Notes under the pieces: model-generated
What the model was told of the DNA's origin: nothing
What the model saw: only the letters and a program-made list of their open reading frames with translations
Databases searched by the model: none
Program-made: the position numbers and the translations under genes
From: Reichenbachiella sp. 5M10
GTDB taxonomy: Bacteria > Bacteroidota > Bacteroidia > Cytophagales > Cyclobacteriaceae
DNA: 64,000 nucleotides
Direction of reading: 5' to 3'
Assembly (NCBI RefSeq): GCF_002742335.1
Contig: NZ_MDGR01000007.1
Location: forward strand, 2,360,501 to 2,424,500
Shown here: positions 42,885 through 53,252 of the stretch, piece after piece
Layout: each line of letters begins with the position of its first letter
Numbering within the stretch: position 1 is the stretch's first letter

Positions 42885-45800
42885 TTATCTTTTTGTTATC
42901 GCTGCATCTGAATTAATAATCGCACTGGCTACCACCGCATTGGCAACCACTGTAGGCTGATCCAAATCGGTCTGCACGACATATTGCCCTGCTTCCAACC
43001 AACCTTTCATCTTGTCTGGATTCTGAGAAAACTTCTCCAATTCGTGCTCTCTGAGACGGAGCAAAATGGCGAGTTCTTCTTCCTTGATTTCTCGTCCCGT
43101 CAACGAGACAAAAGCGGATCGTATCCCCTGCTCTGCACTGTCTGCTTGTGAGATCTCTGCACCTATTTTTTTAGACATTTCTACATAAGCTGGATCGTTG
43201 AGCAGTACCAAAGCCTGCAGTGGCGTATTGGTTTTTTGTCGTCTCACCGTGCATTCGTTTCGATCGGGCTGATCAAAAGTCCCCTGCGTCGGAAGCGGCA
43301 CACTACGCTTCCAGAAGGTGTACAAACTTCGCCTGTACATGTCACTACCACTGTCAGGCACATAGGTATTGGCATTCATTTGCCAGAGGCCCTCTGGCTG
43401 ATAGGGTTTGACACTCGGGCCACCTATCGTATCATTGAGTAGCGCACTCGCCAGTAGGGCATTGTCCCGCATCATTTCGCTGGTCAGCCTCGCATTAGGC
43501 CCGCGAGCCAAGAGGACATTGGACGGGTCTCGCTCACGTAGCTGGGCATCACAGTAGGAACTTTGGCGGTAAGTGGACGACATCACGATTTTCTTTTGCA
43601 ACGCCTTGACATCCCATCCACTGTGCATAAAATCCAAAGCCAACCAATCCAGCAGTTCCATGTGACTCGGCATCTCACCTTGATTGCCAAAATCCTCCGT
43701 CGTACGGACAATTCCTCGCCCAAAGTAGTTCTGCCAATAACGGTTGACAGCTACGCGTGCCGTCAGTGGATGCTCAGGCAAGAAAAGCCACTTGGCCAAG
43801 CCCAGACGGTTGCGCGGCAGACTATCTGGGAACGGCAAGATGCTCTCGGGTGTATTGGGAAATACCTCCTCACCATACGCGCTATACTGTCCCCGCTCCA
43901 GAACATAGGCTTGACGAGGTGTTTCCATTTCCTTCATCACCATGACCTGCTTGACGGGTTCTACCTCCTCGTTGAGTCTGCTACGCTGAGCCATCAATTC
44001 CGTCTGTTTGGCTCGATATGCCTTTGATTTTCTATAAAGGTAATATTCTTGTAGGATGGCCTTTTCCTCCGCCAACAGGTCTGCAGGAGCCTTGCTCAGT
44101 ATTTGACCCAACTGATCGCTCTCCGCCAGTGCCGCTACTTCCAAAGCAGAAAGCGTACGGTCAAATACAGTCACTTCATCTGCACGACCCTTTCTCAACC
44201 CAATCCCCCGCCAACGTGCACCGATCATCAAACCTGGCTCCATCGGCTCAGCATAGATTTGGTCTTCATAGTCATGAAACAGGATGTCCTTGTAGAGATT
44301 ATCAATGTTCACTTGGGTGACCAACTCCCTCCCATTCATGTAGAGACGCAATCCCTCTGCCTGACTCGATCCATCGTAAGTCATGGTCAATTGTACCCAC
44401 TCCTCCTTGGGCAGCTCCATTTGACTTACTTCCTCGATGGCATTGTCTGGCCATGTATGTGCCATCACCATTTCAAGTTTGTTGTCTTTGAGATACAAAT
44501 GATAGCCCTTCTTGCTGTGCAGCATCACGGCGATGTTTTTGTGAAAAATCACGCCCTCCTTCACAGAGTCTGGCACATATACCCACAACCCAATGCTAAA
44601 AGGTTCGCTGCGGTCGTAAATGCCTACGGGTTTCAGATCCAACCAAGCATCCCCATCCAGATCGATGGCCTTGCCTCGCTTGCCCGCTGCGAATGTCGCT
44701 GGCCCTGCCTGCTGATACATCAATCCCATCTTGCCCGACTGTCCACTGATTTGATCCATCAGGTTGTGATCCAAATCAAACTTGGCCACAGCCCCTTCTA
44801 GCAACTCCTTCTTGCTCAGCTGAGTGTATTTCCCTTCCGCTATCCAAGCATTGACCTCTCCAAGTTCCTTTTCTTTGGCCTCTGCCAAACCCTCTTCGGA
44901 TTGATCAATCAATGACTCTACGTAACTAATGATCTCTTCTTGTTCTTTGGTAGGTACAAGTATGTTGGGTACAGGAATATCATCAGCGTCCCACGAGATT
45001 TGTCCCGTTTCATTGATATTGTTGAAGAAGGCAAACAATTCGTAATGGTTCTTTTGGGAAATCGGATCGTACTTGTGATCATGGCACCTGGCACAAGCCA
45101 CGGTGAGTCCCATCACGCCAGTACTCAATACGGCAGTACGATCCGCCACATACTCCACTCGAAACTCCTCATCCACGATACCTCCTTCGGCATTTTGAGG
45201 ATGCAGACGGTTGAAACCCGTCGCGATAATCTGTTCGCGCGATGCATCAGGGAACAAGTCCCCAGCCAACTGCCAAGTCAAGAACTGATCGTAAGGCATG
45301 TTGGCATTGAATGACTCGATCACCCAATCACGCCACGGACTCATGTCACGGTATCGGTCGATCTGGTAGCCATGCGTATCTGCATAGCGAGCCAAATCAA
45401 GCCAGTCCACCGCCATCTTCTCACCATAGTGCGGAGAGGCCAACAACCTATCGACTTGTTTTTCATAAGCATCGGGTCGCTCATCGCTCAAAAATGCCTT
45501 TATCTCTTGTGGTGTGGGTGGTAAACCTGTCAAATCAAGCGATACTCTGCGCAAGAGCAACTCCTTGTCCGCTTGCGGAGAAGGGGTCAAGCCTTTCTGC
45601 TCCAATCTAGCACTGATGAAACGATCGATGGCATTGGTCGCCCACTGTTGTCCCGCGGCAGGTAACGCTACTTCCTTCGGTGCCTCAAATGCCCAATGTG
45701 GTTTGTACACTGCGCCCTCTTCTATCCATTTGACCAAAATTGCCTTTTCATAAGCCGTCAGTTTCAGGTTAGATTCGGGGTTGGGCATGATCACTTCTGG

Positions 45801-46157
45801 ATCTGAACTCAAAATACGATGAGCCACCTCACTCTTGGCCAAATTCCTTGGCACGATGGCATACTTGCCTGGTGACTCTGGGAGTTCCGCATAGGCTGTC
45901 GTTGCTTCATGCAATTGTAGCCCTGCTACTATCTTCCCCTTGTCTGGTCCGTGACAAGCAAAACACTTGTCCGACAAAATAGGCTTGACATGAACGTTAA
46001 AATCCAACTCTTGGGGCAGGCTTTGATAAGCTACGGCGACTTCTTCGGGCAAGTCTGGCTGACAAGCTGACAACCCGATGATCACCAAGATATACCTACA
46101 CATCGTACGCCATAGGTTTTGTAATGTATTTGTCCTCTTCATGCTTTGAAAATTCAC
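42885..46157 (-). CDS. exported cytochrome c / DUF1549 / LamG / DUF1553 protein
   Basis: A 1090-residue lipoprotein-like protein. An N-terminal hydrophobic stretch ends in IIGLSAC, a lipobox with Cys32; an alternative start five codons later does not change this. Order: planctomycete cytochrome c domain with haem motif C65-F-A-C68-H69 (about 50-150); DUF1549 (about 170-380) with [19 protein letters not shown]; a concanavalin-like LamG domain (about 480-650) with GIDLDG-type and LYMNGRELV segments; and DUF1553 (about 750-1070) with [18 protein letters not shown] and [13 protein letters not shown]. LamG modules usually bind carbohydrate, which fits the location in an agar locus. It heads a four-gene transcript. 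No enzymatic function is known for DUF1549/DUF1553. Confidence 0.85.
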   Translation of the reverse strand: MNFQSMKRTNTLQNLWRTMCRYILVIIGLSACQPDLPEEVAVAYQSLPQELDFNVHVKPILSDKCFACHGPDKGKIVAGLQLHEATTAYAELPESPGKYAIVPRNLAKSEVAHRILSSDPEVIMPNPESNLKLTAYEKAILVKWIEEGAVYKPHWAFEAPKEVALPAAGQQWATNAIDRFISARLEQKGLTPSPQADKELLLRRVSLDLTGLPPTPQEIKAFLSDERPDAYEKQVDRLLASPHYGEKMAVDWLDLARYADTHGYQIDRYRDMSPWRDWVIESFNANMPYDQFLTWQLAGDLFPDASREQIIATGFNRLHPQNAEGGIVDEEFRVEYVADRTAVLSTGVMGLTVACARCHDHKYDPISQKNHYELFAFFNNINETGQISWDADDIPVPNILVPTKEQEEIISYVESLIDQSEEGLAEAKEKELGEVNAWIAEGKYTQLSKKELLEGAVAKFDLDHNLMDQISGQSGKMGLMYQQAGPATFAAGKRGKAIDLDGDAWLDLKPVGIYDRSEPFSIGLWVYVPDSVKEGVIFHKNIAVMLHSKKGYHLYLKDNKLEMVMAHTWPDNAIEEVSQMELPKEEWVQLTMTYDGSSQAEGLRLYMNGRELVTQVNIDNLYKDILFHDYEDQIYAEPMEPGLMIGARWRGIGLRKGRADEVTVFDRTLSALEVAALAESDQLGQILSKAPADLLAEEKAILQEYYLYRKSKAYRAKQTELMAQRSRLNEEVEPVKQVMVMKEMETPRQAYVLERGQYSAYGEEVFPNTPESILPFPDSLPRNRLGLAKWLFLPEHPLTARVAVNRYWQNYFGRGIVRTTEDFGNQGEMPSHMELLDWLALDFMHSGWDVKALQKKIVMSSTYRQSSYCDAQLRERDPSNVLLARGPNARLTSEMMRDNALLASALLNDTIGGPSVKPYQPEGLWQMNANTYVPDSGSDMYRRSLYTFWKRSVPLPTQGTFDQPDRNECTVRRQKTNTPLQALVLLNDPAYVEMSKKIGAEISQADSAEQGIRSAFVSLTGREIKEEELAILLRLREHELEKFSQNPDKMKGWLEAGQYVVQTDLDQPTVVANAVVASAIINSDAAITKR

Positions 46158-46221
46158 TTTTCACTTTTACAATTTGACTATCCCAAAGATGACATCATCA
46201 GCCTACCAAGCCTAATATTCG

Positions 46222-46240
46222 ATATAGACTCCATATAGAC
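46222..46240. promoter_or_regulatory. direct repeat ATATAGAC, 11-base period, in a divergent promoter region
   Basis: ATATAGAC occurs at 46222-46229 and again at 46233-46240, one helical turn apart. The pair lies between the DUF1553 operon (minus) and the TPR/HTH regulator gene (plus). Same-face direct repeats are a usual form of binding site for dimeric regulators. A related TCTATATTG lies 20 bases further on. Confidence 0.4.
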
Positions 46241-46322
46241 AGAAGCAAATTTTAATCTATCTATATTGCTTCAAAAATGCATTTCATGCAGTTTTGAAAA
46301 GGTTTTCACTCGAAAAGACCAA

Positions 46323-47942
46323 ATGACAAGACAAATAACACATAGACTCTGCTTGATTTTTTTGTTAGCAATAGGATGTAGGTCTGCACAGTCCAGCAGC
46401 AGTACAACTGCTACAGATTTACCCTTTCTGATCACGCCCAGATTCATTCAAAGTCAAATGGGAGACAGCACCACTACCCAACAAGAAAACCAGATACGTG
46501 AATGGCTAAAAAAAGGGGACACCCTGCAAGCCATACCTGCTCTCAATAAGCTCGCCATGCGCTATAGCAACCGTGTAGACTACAGTCAGGCCTATGACTG
46601 CTACTGGCAAGCGCTCCTGCTGGCAGAACAGGTCGGTGACAAACGTACCCAAGCAGACTCCTACAACGGACTGGGAATCCTCTACAGTCTCTACGAACGA
46701 AGAGACGCCGCTCTGGACAGCTACCTCCAATCCCTCACCATCAACAAGCGATTACTCGCTGCGGGTGAAATTGACTCTCTCAAATTGCGAGACAACTATT
46801 TCGCTTTAGCGATCCATTTTAGATATCAAAACGAAGTGTCTCTTGCCAATGCCTACCTTGACAGTTGTGAAAGTATCCCTCTAAAAAGTCCTTATGCCAA
46901 TACCCTAGTCAAAGCCGAACGGGCCTACCTCCTGATCCAATCGCACCACTATCCAGAAGCAGAAGCACTGTTGCTTACTCTCCAAGCAGAGCTCACAGAC
47001 TTCCTTCCTTCCTATCTGGTGATCTATCACTCACTACTTGGCGACTTGTACGTTGCGTGGGAGGCTTTCGCCAAAGCACAGACGCACTACCATCTGGCAC
47101 TCAACTCCGCCAAAACCCATTTGGCACACCTTAATTTTGTCCCCGACACCTATTTCAAATTGTCCAAGGTCATGACCGTCCTGCAAAACCCCACAGCAGC
47201 CAACACCTACATGCAGACAGCGTATGCACTCGACCAATGGCTCTACAGTGCCAAAAGTCCCAACAATCACTTCCTATTGGAAATCAAAGACAAATACCGC
47301 GAAGAGCAAGAGCGCCAAGCACAAATCATACAAGAACAACGCCTCCGACAATTGGAACAAGAAGAGTATATCTGGATATTGAAAACCGTCGTGCTCGTAG
47401 TGACCCTCGTACTCGTGGGTTTTGCGGCGATCGTTTGGACCCGAAAAATCAGAAGAAAGCACAAACTGGAGCGCGCCGCTCTGCACCTGCGACAACAGCA
47501 GGAACAAGAAAAGAACCAGGCCATTTTGGAAGTCAAAAACAAGGAACTCACCAATACTACCCTGCAAATCATCGCCAAAGACGAACTACTTTCGGAGGTC
47601 AAAACCCAACTCACCACTCTCCAAAAAGAAGGGCATTCGCCAGAAATACGTAAACTCATCCAAACCATCCAACTCAACAAAGACCAAAGTTGGCTTGCCT
47701 TCGAGAAGCAATTTGCAGCTGTCAATAACGACTTCTTTGACAAACTGCGAGCGCAGTTTCCTGAACTCAAACCCTACGACCATAAGATTTGTGCCTTGAT
47801 CAAACTGGATTTTTCTGGCAAGGAAATGGCACAACTCCTCGGAATCTCAGCAGAAAGTGCCAACACCTCCCGCTATCGCCTGCGCAAGCGACTGGGACTA
47901 GAAAAGGGTGATAATCTGAAGGAGTTTATCGACAAAGTTTAG
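46323..47942 (+). CDS. membrane-bound TPR sensor with C-terminal HTH (transcription regulator)
   Basis: Start taken at 46323, which gives a lipoprotein-type signal (LLAIGC, Cys19); a frame from 46266 adds 19 residues. The protein has 539 residues. Tetratricopeptide repeats fill about 60-310 (ADSYNGLGILYSLYERRDAA is one clear unit), then a charged coiled coil (320-349), a single membrane segment (351-372), a second coiled coil (380-450) and a C-terminal helix-turn-helix (about 485-539; KICALIKLDFSGKEMAQLLG then SAESANTSRYRLRKRL), similar to the LuxR-type HTH found in Bacteroidota TPR regulators. The arrangement fits a periplasmic sensor coupled across the membrane to a DNA-binding domain. It stands between the DUF1553 operon and a GH16 gene and is a good candidate regulator for both. 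Confidence 0.8.
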   Translation: MTRQITHRLCLIFLLAIGCRSAQSSSSTTATDLPFLITPRFIQSQMGDSTTTQQENQIREWLKKGDTLQAIPALNKLAMRYSNRVDYSQAYDCYWQALLLAEQVGDKRTQADSYNGLGILYSLYERRDAALDSYLQSLTINKRLLAAGEIDSLKLRDNYFALAIHFRYQNEVSLANAYLDSCESIPLKSPYANTLVKAERAYLLIQSHHYPEAEALLLTLQAELTDFLPSYLVIYHSLLGDLYVAWEAFAKAQTHYHLALNSAKTHLAHLNFVPDTYFKLSKVMTVLQNPTAANTYMQTAYALDQWLYSAKSPNNHFLLEIKDKYREEQERQAQIIQEQRLRQLEQEEYIWILKTVVLVVTLVLVGFAAIVWTRKIRRKHKLERAALHLRQQQEQEKNQAILEVKNKELTNTTLQIIAKDELLSEVKTQLTTLQKEGHSPEIRKLIQTIQLNKDQSWLAFEKQFAAVNNDFFDKLRAQFPELKPYDHKICALIKLDFSGKEMAQLLGISAESANTSRYRLRKRLGLEKGDNLKEFIDKV

Positions 47943-48118
47943 ATTTTTCACCCAAGCATGCTTTGAGTTGACCCCTCAATTGACGCATAAAAATGACCCT
48001 TGTCGAGTATTTGTCTAGTGGTCAAAAAACAAGAGCAACACGAAACACCATACTTTTACTGTATCAAAACCTGACACCTAAATTTAAAAAAACGAAAGAT
48101 CACAGTACTCGTAGAAAA

Positions 48119-49477
48119 ATGAGAAAATATTTAATTGCGCTTACCTTAATTACACTATCCACTTCGCTACTATCCGCTCAAGACTGGGCAAGTATCCCTG
48201 TTCCTGCCGAAGCTGGTCTAGGCAACAAGTGGGTTTTACAGTCCGACGCTTCGGATGATTTCAATTACACCTTTGAAGAGGCAAACCAGCAAACGAATTT
48301 TGGAGATGACAAGTGGTACAACTTCTACCACAACCATTGGGATGGACCAGGCACTACCTACTGGCAATACAACCATGTCTCAGTCGATGGACATGATTTG
48401 GTCATTCGATCGTCTCGCAATCCCAGCACCTCCAAAATGGGTGTACCTGGTGTCAATGCAGGTTGCATCACATCCAATCACCGCGTCAAATACCCCGTCT
48501 TTGTCGAATCAAATATCAGTGTGGCCAACATCACGCTCGCTTCGGATGTTTGGCTATTGAGCCCAGATGACACGCAAGAGATCGATATCATCGAGTGCTA
48601 TGGAGGTGCCCAGAGCAACAACGACTTCTTTGCGCAATACATTCACCTGAGTCACCATTCTTTCATACGCAACCCCTTTCAAGACTACCAACCCCGAGAC
48701 CGCAACAGCTGGTGGGGAACCGATGGAGTCACCAGTTGGGGAGAATACTGCTGGAATGAAGGGGACCGTACCTATGTGCGCGTAGGAGTCAACTGGATAG
48801 GCCCCAAACATTTCGAGTACTACATCGACGGAGTATTGGTCCGTGTGCTGTATGACAAAGCCTTTGCTAGCAACATCAATGGTACTTGGCACTATACCTA
48901 CCCTAGCATGACGGACGGTCAATTGGATTTTGAAAACGGCTATCAAAAAGTAACTGAATATGCCACGGGAAGCAGCTATTCTTTTGCTACACTGAGTGAA
49001 GCAAGTGCGCTCTCCAACACCAGCGTCATCGACCCCTACGACTATCAAAATGGACAGGGGTTCACCAAAGAACTGGACATCATCATCAATGTCGAATCTC
49101 AAGATTGGCACGTCGAAGCTGGACGAACACCGAATGATGATGACCTCAGTGATCCAGACAAAAACACGATGAAAGTAGATTGGATCAGAGTCTACAAACC
49201 CATAGAAGACCCTGATTTTGTATTGTCCAACAAGGACGAAGGACTGGGCTACCAAGTCTATCCAAACCCTGCCGACAGCAACCTCTACCTATCTGCTGAT
49301 GGTCAAGTCATCCGTAAGGCGACAATCTACGACCTGAGTGGTAGAGTACAACTACAAATCACTCCAAACTCCCAAAAAACCGACATTCCCTTGTCCGGAT
49401 TACAACAGGGAACCTACCTCTTGCGAATTTGGACTGCTGATGGTCAGAGCACCACGGAGACCTTTGTCAAAAGGTGA
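48119..49477 (+). CDS. GH16 beta-agarase/porphyranase without CBM, T9SS type A cargo
   Basis: Start at 48119 gives MRKYLIALTLITLSTSLLSA, a clear signal peptide; the longer frame from 47993 does not. The 452-residue product has a GH16 domain (about 22-370) and a type A sorting tail (about 378-452, with GYQVYPNPADSNLYLS). The catalytic motif is EIDIIE, Glu154 and Glu159, at the same residue numbers as in the CBM6-bearing paralogue at 31951-34212. The two catalytic domains are very similar throughout, including the NPSTSKMGVPG and HHSFIRNPFQDYQPR loops, so one is probably a duplicate. Lack of CBMs suggests action on more soluble or already opened galactan. The 176-base upstream gap shows no clear promoter element. 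Confidence 0.9.
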   Translation: MRKYLIALTLITLSTSLLSAQDWASIPVPAEAGLGNKWVLQSDASDDFNYTFEEANQQTNFGDDKWYNFYHNHWDGPGTTYWQYNHVSVDGHDLVIRSSRNPSTSKMGVPGVNAGCITSNHRVKYPVFVESNISVANITLASDVWLLSPDDTQEIDIIECYGGAQSNNDFFAQYIHLSHHSFIRNPFQDYQPRDRNSWWGTDGVTSWGEYCWNEGDRTYVRVGVNWIGPKHFEYYIDGVLVRVLYDKAFASNINGTWHYTYPSMTDGQLDFENGYQKVTEYATGSSYSFATLSEASALSNTSVIDPYDYQNGQGFTKELDIIINVESQDWHVEAGRTPNDDDLSDPDKNTMKVDWIRVYKPIEDPDFVLSNKDEGLGYQVYPNPADSNLYLSADGQVIRKATIYDLSGRVQLQITPNSQKTDIPLSGLQQGTYLLRIWTADGQSTTETFVKR

Positions 49478-49507
49478 CGTTTGGATCAAAGACCAACCGT
49501 CCATCTG

Positions 49508-50302
49508 CTACTGTCCGATCACTGTAAAGTACTCAGCACTTGGGGTCATCCAACTCAAAATCAGAGTATCGCTAGCACTGACTGGTTGATAGTTGAGTAC
49601 CAAGGAATAACTTCCCTCTGACAATTCCTTGATGTACTCATGATCTGTGACATCTTCTCGAATGACAACTTGGTCGTTGATTTTGAGAGATCCAACACCT
49701 GTTTTGTGCAAGCGAAAGAGGTACTTGCCAGGCACCTTGATTTCTACCTGTCCACTGACCTGAACCATCTTTCCCTCCAAGGATGCAAAAGCCCTCGCAC
49801 CCCAAAAGCAGACTTGATCGCCATGACCAGAGCGAAGCACCTCGGAGTTTCCATTCGTCGATACTTCCATTCGAAATCTCCCACTCTCCATTAGATCCCA
49901 ATCGGAGACTTGCTGAGGAGTACACTGCTGAAACCATGTCTGTTCCATACTATGGATTGCTAAAACCCAATCCACCATCGCGTCAATTTGCTCCGGTTTG
50001 AGCAGTGGGTGTGGTGACATGTATCCACCATACCACAATCCTCCTCCTCCCTCGGCGATCTTGTTGGCGAGACGTTTTTTCAGCGCTGCATCTGGACTGA
50101 GATAGCGACGCGACACATCCAAATAAGGAGGCCCAGCTACACGGTCCACTACACTGTGACAGGCGAAACAGTCATTTCGTAGCATGAGTTGTACAGCCTT
50201 GGGTTTGGCATGCACCACCTCCGCTTTGTGTGATATAGAACCGCATCCCTCAAAACTCAAAAAAGCGACAATAACAAGAACAACCCTTTGTTTCACTGTC
50301 AT
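49508..50302 (-). CDS. cytochrome c lipoprotein with C-terminal PA14-like domain
   Basis: Start at 50302 (MTVKQRVVLV) gives 264 residues and a lipobox LSFEGC with Cys20; the longer frame to 50359 would overlap the sulfatase gene. Residues 35-118 are a class I cytochrome c of the c551/c552 type: haem motif C45-F-A-C48-H49 and axial Met95 in GGYMSPHPLL. The C-terminal half (about 125-264) resembles a PA14-type sugar-binding domain, with KVPGKYLFRLHKTGVGSLKI and EGSYSLVLNYQ. A haem protein joined to a possible carbohydrate binder is unusual. It is the last gene of the long sulfatase-GH50-GH117 transcript and starts four bases after the sulfatase stop. It may pass electrons in an extracytoplasmic sugar oxidation; this is inference. 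Confidence 0.75.
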   Translation of the reverse strand: MTVKQRVVLVIVAFLSFEGCGSISHKAEVVHAKPKAVQLMLRNDCFACHSVVDRVAGPPYLDVSRRYLSPDAALKKRLANKIAEGGGGLWYGGYMSPHPLLKPEQIDAMVDWVLAIHSMEQTWFQQCTPQQVSDWDLMESGRFRMEVSTNGNSEVLRSGHGDQVCFWGARAFASLEGKMVQVSGQVEIKVPGKYLFRLHKTGVGSLKINDQVVIREDVTDHEYIKELSEGSYSLVLNYQPVSASDTLILSWMTPSAEYFTVIGQ

Positions 50303-50306
50303 ATAA

Positions 50307-51707
50307 TCACTTTTGACCTTGATGATAGGCATCCATCCGATCCATCGCATCTTTTTCATATTTGCGCTGCAACTGCCACTTGGGTCTATCTAGCGTGCAT
50401 TCCCAGTCGAACAATTGCTTGTACATGTCGCGTACTTTGTCAGGGTATTGATTGGCCAAATCGTACACTTCGCTTTCATCTTTAGAAAGATCATACAGTT
50501 CGGCGGGACGATCAGGGTAGCGTAACAGCTTCCAGTCCCCCATACGTATGGCACCACGGTTTTCCTTCTTCCAGTACAAGACCTCGTGGGGGCGTTCTTG
50601 ATTTTCTCCACTGACATAGGGCTTTAAATCAACCCCATCCAACTGCTTCAATTCATCCACATTGCCTCCTGCCAACTGCACAAACGTCGGCAATAAATCG
50701 AGGGTACTCACCGGAAAAGGATAAGTCGTATGGGCAGAAATCACACCCGGCCAACGCATCAGCATCGGGACACGTATGCCTCCCTCCAAGTGGTTGGCTT
50801 TCGTGCCACTCAACGGAGCATTGATGGAAGCGTTAGCGTCTGAGGGACCGCCATTGTCGTTGGTAAAAACCACGAGGGTATTGTCGTCCAATCCGAGTTT
50901 TTTGAGCGCTTTGAGCACGCGACCACAAGCACGATCCATCGACAAAGTCATGGCTACCAGTTGCTGTCGTTTGCCCGTAAGTTCTGGGAACTCCTTCAAG
51001 TCCTTGGGGTCGGCTTCCATCGGTGTATGCACCGCATTGAATGACAACATGGCGAAGAATGGCTGATCTCTATTGCGTTTCATAAAAGCGATGGTCTCAT
51101 CAGCCAGGGCGTCCGTCAAGTACTTTTCAGACTCTTCAAAATTACCAAAACCACGCTCCAAATAATCCTCTTGACGGTGATTGGGATGCTCATCATTGTA
51201 TTCGAAGTAGCTCCTCGCACCTCCACGGAAACCATAAAACTCATCAAAACCACGCTTGGTGGGGTGAAACTGATCGTCATTGCCCAAATGCCATTTGCCA
51301 AACAGTCCTGTACGATACCCCTGCTCCTTCAGATAATTGGCAACAGTCACTTGGTCTAAAGGCAGCCCCATCATGTCGTCAGGTAAACAAGATTCACTCA
51401 TATACCCCGGCACGTTATTTTCCTCATAGCCAAATCGCTGCTGGTATCTCCCTGTCAGCAGCCCAGCCCTAGACGGCCCACAAACGGCCGCAGACACGTA
51501 TGCCTGTTCAAAACGCATACCTTCGGTGGCCAACTGATCCAGATTTGGCGTCTTGATCTCCCCGCTACCCTGAAATCCAAAATCCGCATAGCCAGCATCG
51601 TCTGAAAATATCAGCAGCACATTGGGCTGTGCATGTACCGTCGGGTAAGTGAAACATAAAAACCCGAGCAGGCTATAGGCTCCCATTATTCGCTTTAGCG
51701 ATTTCAT
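50307..51707 (-). CDS. secreted S1-family sulfatase (CGPSR type)
   Basis: A 466-residue sulfatase with signal peptide (about 1-26, ending VHAQ). The formylglycine motif is C76-G-P-S-R80 followed by AGLLTGR; Cys76 must be converted to formylglycine by an FGE-type or anSME-type maturase not seen in this window. Metal ligands are visible in [11 protein letters not shown] (residues 34-44) and [19 protein letters not shown] near 140 is typical. It starts with a four-base ATGA overlap behind the second sulfatase, so they are translationally coupled. In porphyran the likely substrate is L-galactose-6-sulfate; S1 sulfatases vary widely, so the exact sulfate position is open. Confidence 0.88.
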   Translation of the reverse strand: MKSLKRIMGAYSLLGFLCFTYPTVHAQPNVLLIFSDDAGYADFGFQGSGEIKTPNLDQLATEGMRFEQAYVSAAVCGPSRAGLLTGRYQQRFGYEENNVPGYMSESCLPDDMMGLPLDQVTVANYLKEQGYRTGLFGKWHLGNDDQFHPTKRGFDEFYGFRGGARSYFEYNDEHPNHRQEDYLERGFGNFEESEKYLTDALADETIAFMKRNRDQPFFAMLSFNAVHTPMEADPKDLKEFPELTGKRQQLVAMTLSMDRACGRVLKALKKLGLDDNTLVVFTNDNGGPSDANASINAPLSGTKANHLEGGIRVPMLMRWPGVISAHTTYPFPVSTLDLLPTFVQLAGGNVDELKQLDGVDLKPYVSGENQERPHEVLYWKKENRGAIRMGDWKLLRYPDRPAELYDLSKDESEVYDLANQYPDKVRDMYKQLFDWECTLDRPKWQLQRKYEKDAMDRMDAYHQGQK

Positions 51708-53242
51708 AGGTTGTCCTTCAATATCTCATTCAATTCATTTGTCAACTCGGCTACTACTTCAGGGTTTTGTGCCGCGACGTTTACCTGTTCGCTAGGGTCA
51801 TTGGCTACATGGTAGAGCTGTGGGATAGTATCCATTCCCCCTTCCACGTCCTTATCCTTTAGCCACGCAGGATAGGCTTTGTCAGCAGGCACCGGAGCGA
51901 TGTATTTCCAATCCTTGCTGCGAATCGCCATGGTGTATGCCTCTTCGAGCATGTACTTTCGCCCTTGCGCCGAGCGCCCAAGCATGGCCTCCATCTGGTT
52001 TTGACTGTCGCTCAGTTCGCTGTCTGTAGCCTGTACACCGGCCAGCGCACTCAAAGAAGCCAACAGATCCACTTGCGTGAAAAGTGCCTCTGACACGGCA
52101 GGCTGCACCTGTCCCGGCCAGTAAACGATCGTCGGTACACGCGTGCCCGCTTCGAAGGCAGAATACTTACCTCCTCTGTATATGCCGCCAGGTAGATGGT
52201 CACCGAGCAATTCGACGGCCTGATCATCATAGCCATCGTTGAGCACTGGGCCATTGTCGCTGGTGAAAATCACCAAGGTATTCTCAGCCAATCCCAAACG
52301 CTCGACTTCATTCAGTATCTGACCTACTGTCCAGTCCATTTGCACGATCGCGTCCCCTCTCACACCCATGGTAGAGGCACCTTGAAACTGCTCATTGGGT
52401 AAGCGGGGAACGTGGATGTCATGAAATGAATAGAACAAAAAGAAAGGATCATCCTTGCTCTCCTGGATGAAATTAATCGCCTTTTGATTGAGCACCTCAG
52501 GAAAATCTTCGTCTACCCAAAGTGCCTCTTCACCACCGGCCATGTAGCCTATGCGGCTGATGCCGTTGACGATCGTTTCGCCATGCTGACGATCCGCTCC
52601 ATAGCGCAGCAACTCCGGATGCTCGTATCCCAGCGGTCGGTCGCCAATGGGCGCTCCATAGGACACACTGATCGGATCATTTGGATCCAAATTCACCACT
52701 TCATGATTTTCGAGATACACCGTGGGTACTCGATCACCCGTGGCAGGCAACAAATAGCTGTAATCAAAACCTATCTCCAACGGACCCGGCGATACCGATC
52801 CATTCCAATCAATGTTGCCATTGCCCAGACCCAAGTGCCACTTGCCAACTACTGCGCTGCGATAGCCCGCACGCCCAAGCAACTTGGGCAAGGTCATCTG
52901 AGCCGTATCGATCAACAATGGCGCATCACCGGGCAACACGGCAGCTTGATTGCGAAACGCATATCGCCCTGTCAACAGCGAATAACGGGATGGCGTACAA
53001 GTAGACGCCCCACTATGGGCATCTGTCATGCGCAAGCCCTGTGCAGCCAGTCGATCCACTACGGGTGTTTGCACGCCCTTAGCTCCATAGCAGCCAACAT
53101 CTCCATAGCCCAAGTCATCTACATAGAATATGACGATGTTGGGTTTTTCCACTATCGTTCTTTTTTGCACTTGCTCTTGACAGGAAACCAAGCCCCCAAC
53201 CACGGCGAGTAGAATAAATGTTTTGATGTATCTGTATTGCAT
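51704..53242 (-). CDS. lipoprotein S1-family sulfatase (CTPSR type)
   Basis: Start at 53242 ([10 protein letters not shown]) gives a lipobox LVSC with Cys21 and avoids overlap with the upstream gene; the frame can extend seven codons further. The 512-residue product has the formylglycine motif C82-T-P-S-R86 followed by [11 protein letters not shown], metal-binding [11 protein letters not shown] near 40 and FTSDNGPV near 315, and GKWHLGLG near 142. It is a different S1 subfamily from the coupled sulfatase downstream, so the two probably remove different sulfates of the same galactan. Outer-membrane or periplasmic location is inferred from the lipobox. It is preceded by ten bases to the secreted solenoid gene. 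Confidence 0.88.
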   Translation of the reverse strand: MQYRYIKTFILLAVVGGLVSCQEQVQKRTIVEKPNIVIFYVDDLGYGDVGCYGAKGVQTPVVDRLAAQGLRMTDAHSGASTCTPSRYSLLTGRYAFRNQAAVLPGDAPLLIDTAQMTLPKLLGRAGYRSAVVGKWHLGLGNGNIDWNGSVSPGPLEIGFDYSYLLPATGDRVPTVYLENHEVVNLDPNDPISVSYGAPIGDRPLGYEHPELLRYGADRQHGETIVNGISRIGYMAGGEEALWVDEDFPEVLNQKAINFIQESKDDPFFLFYSFHDIHVPRLPNEQFQGASTMGVRGDAIVQMDWTVGQILNEVERLGLAENTLVIFTSDNGPVLNDGYDDQAVELLGDHLPGGIYRGGKYSAFEAGTRVPTIVYWPGQVQPAVSEALFTQVDLLASLSALAGVQATDSELSDSQNQMEAMLGRSAQGRKYMLEEAYTMAIRSKDWKYIAPVPADKAYPAWLKDKDVEGGMDTIPQLYHVANDPSEQVNVAAQNPEVVAELTNELNEILKDNL

Positions 53243-53252
53243 CCTTCTCAAT

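Noticed and set aside
48554-49255. A 233-codon minus-strand frame in the second GH16 gene; a similar one at 33328-33978 in the first
   Set aside because: Both are antisense to the same conserved GH16 region, so their likeness to each other only mirrors the paralogous catalytic domains.
52484-53212. A 242-codon plus-strand frame antisense to the lipoprotein sulfatase gene
   Set aside because: Antisense of a conserved sulfatase with intact active-site motif; product low in plausible folds.
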